A stretch of DNA of 6,515 bases, from positions 1 to 6,515 of the forward strand of contig JAUZQR010000178.1 in NCBI GenBank assembly GCA_030950865.1, in the 5' to 3' direction. Of the stretch, positions 6,148 through 6,515 are shown piece by piece. The translations under genes and the position numbers were made by a program. The DNA comes from Mariprofundaceae bacterium. Its GTDB lineage: Bacteria > Pseudomonadota > Zetaproteobacteria > Mariprofundales > Mariprofundaceae. How positions within the stretch are numbered: the first letter of the stretch is position 1; each line of letters opens with the position of its first letter. Below the pieces are notes generated by a model. It saw only the letters and a program-made list of their open reading frames with translations, was not told where the DNA came from and made no database searches.

Positions 6148-6325
6148 GCACCCCCGCACTGACGTAGTGACGGCAAGTCGTCGAACCCTCTATGACGAGG
6201 TGGGCGCGGCACGTTGAAATCAGGTATCCCAAACAAGTGGGACGCTCACAATCAGCGTAGCGAAGCTCCCATAAGACATGCATCGGCTCAGGCAACATAA
6301 AGCCACTCGCTCAGCGCAGGGGCAC
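6148..6325 (-). ncRNA. ssrS: 6S RNA
   Basis: 6S RNA binds sigma-70 RNA polymerase by mimicking an open promoter and lowers housekeeping transcription in stationary phase. Support comes from location between zapA and fau on the same strand, from length (about 178 nt), and from structure. The ends form a fully paired 15-bp closing stem (6311-6325 with 6148-6162) that uses four G-U wobbles. The minus-strand segment TGCCTGAGCCGATG (6281-6294) is nearly identical to E. coli 6S CCTGAGCCGAT. Internal small hairpins fit (6242-6258 ACGCT/AGCGT; 6227-6242 TCCCA/TGGGA; 6187-6200 CCTC/GAGG). A GGGTTC motif near the 3' half also matches. A T-rich stretch follows the 3' arm. Exact ends are uncertain by a few bases. 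Its 5' arm overlaps the end of zapA, and no clear promoter was found inside zapA. Confidence 0.93.
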
Positions 6326-6515
6326 TTTAGCTAAACCCTCTGCTTGCGACATAACATCGTCAAGAGCAGAAATGATTGTGTCCATATTCTGAATTTCCGT
6401 TTTGCCTTTTTTAAGTAATTCACCTGCTAAATTCAATGCTGCCAAAGTAATAAGGCGATCACTTCCTGCTGTCGCACCAAGCTTACGTAGTTCATCAACT
6501 TGCTCTCTCACCAAT
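6311..6515 (-). CDS. zapA: Cell division protein ZapA, C-terminal part
   Basis: ZapA bundles FtsZ filaments at the division ring. The window holds the last 68 codons; the gene continues past the right edge, and the in-frame TTG/GTG at the edge should not be taken as the start, since the family is about 100 residues. The visible part shows the helical region typical of ZapA: VREQVDELR, then DRLITLAALNLAGELL (the RxxxLAALNIADELL-like helix), then a heptad-like coiled-coil stretch with ALDDVMSQAEGL. The last five codons and the TGA stop (6311-6313) lie in the 5' arm of the 6S RNA closing stem. Linkage to 6S RNA and fau supports the assignment. Confidence 0.88.
   Translation of the reverse strand, partial: LVREQVDELRKLGATAGSDRLITLAALNLAGELLKKGKTEIQNMDTIISALDDVMSQAEGLAKVPLR

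Noticed and set aside
6157..6159. GTG as an earlier start of fau, adding 13 residues.
   Set aside because: It lies in the 3' arm of the 6S closing stem, has no ribosome site, and the added residues do not resemble the family N-terminus.
6330..6363. 6S promoter inside zapA: TTGACG (6358-6363) with TTTAGC (6330-6335).
   Set aside because: The spacing is 22 bases, and the hexamer at the normal spacing is GAGGGT, which is not a -10.

Overview
This 6.5-kb window is an ordinary chromosomal stretch of a proteobacterium with moderate GC. It carries housekeeping genes, two RNA genes and one poorly characterised signalling-type protein. The order zapA, 6S RNA, fau at the right end is the classic gammaproteobacterial-type arrangement. 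The fau gene is followed by a YmdB-type (TIGR00282) metallophosphoesterase rather than ending the unit, which, together with the Dcd and DeaD sequence types, suggests a gamma- or zetaproteobacterium-like organism. That placement is an inference made without any search.

Layout. Bases 1-47 hold the first codons of an unidentified minus-strand gene whose ATG overlaps the dcd stop. dcd (47-616, minus) makes dUTP precursor from dCTP. Divergent from it is a tRNA-Phe(GAA) gene (753-828, plus) with a stable-RNA-like promoter. A bidirectional terminator (835-868) separates the tRNA from a TauE/SafE-family membrane transporter (867-1673, minus). A perfect 14-bp terminator (1706-1740) then closes a long DeaD/CsdA-type DEAD-box RNA helicase gene (1768-3636, minus).

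The 340-bp divergent region 3637-3976 is the most information-rich non-coding part. It has four short hairpins in the helicase leader, a close match to a Pho box followed by a TATAAC -10 on the minus strand, and a CRP-like inverted repeat facing the plus-strand gene. That gene (3977-4735) encodes a cyclic-nucleotide-binding-domain protein without a DNA-binding domain and with an unassigned C-terminal half.

The right end reads leftwards as zapA (partial), 6S RNA, fau (5-formyltetrahydrofolate cyclo-ligase) and the metallophosphoesterase, tightly packed with overlaps. The zapA stop codon lies inside the 5' arm of the 6S closing stem, and the fau and metallophosphoesterase reading frames overlap. 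I found no mobile element, CRISPR array, defence system or clearly novel multi-gene system. The best leads are the regulatory signals in 3637-3976, the cNMP-domain protein, and the zapA/6S overlap.
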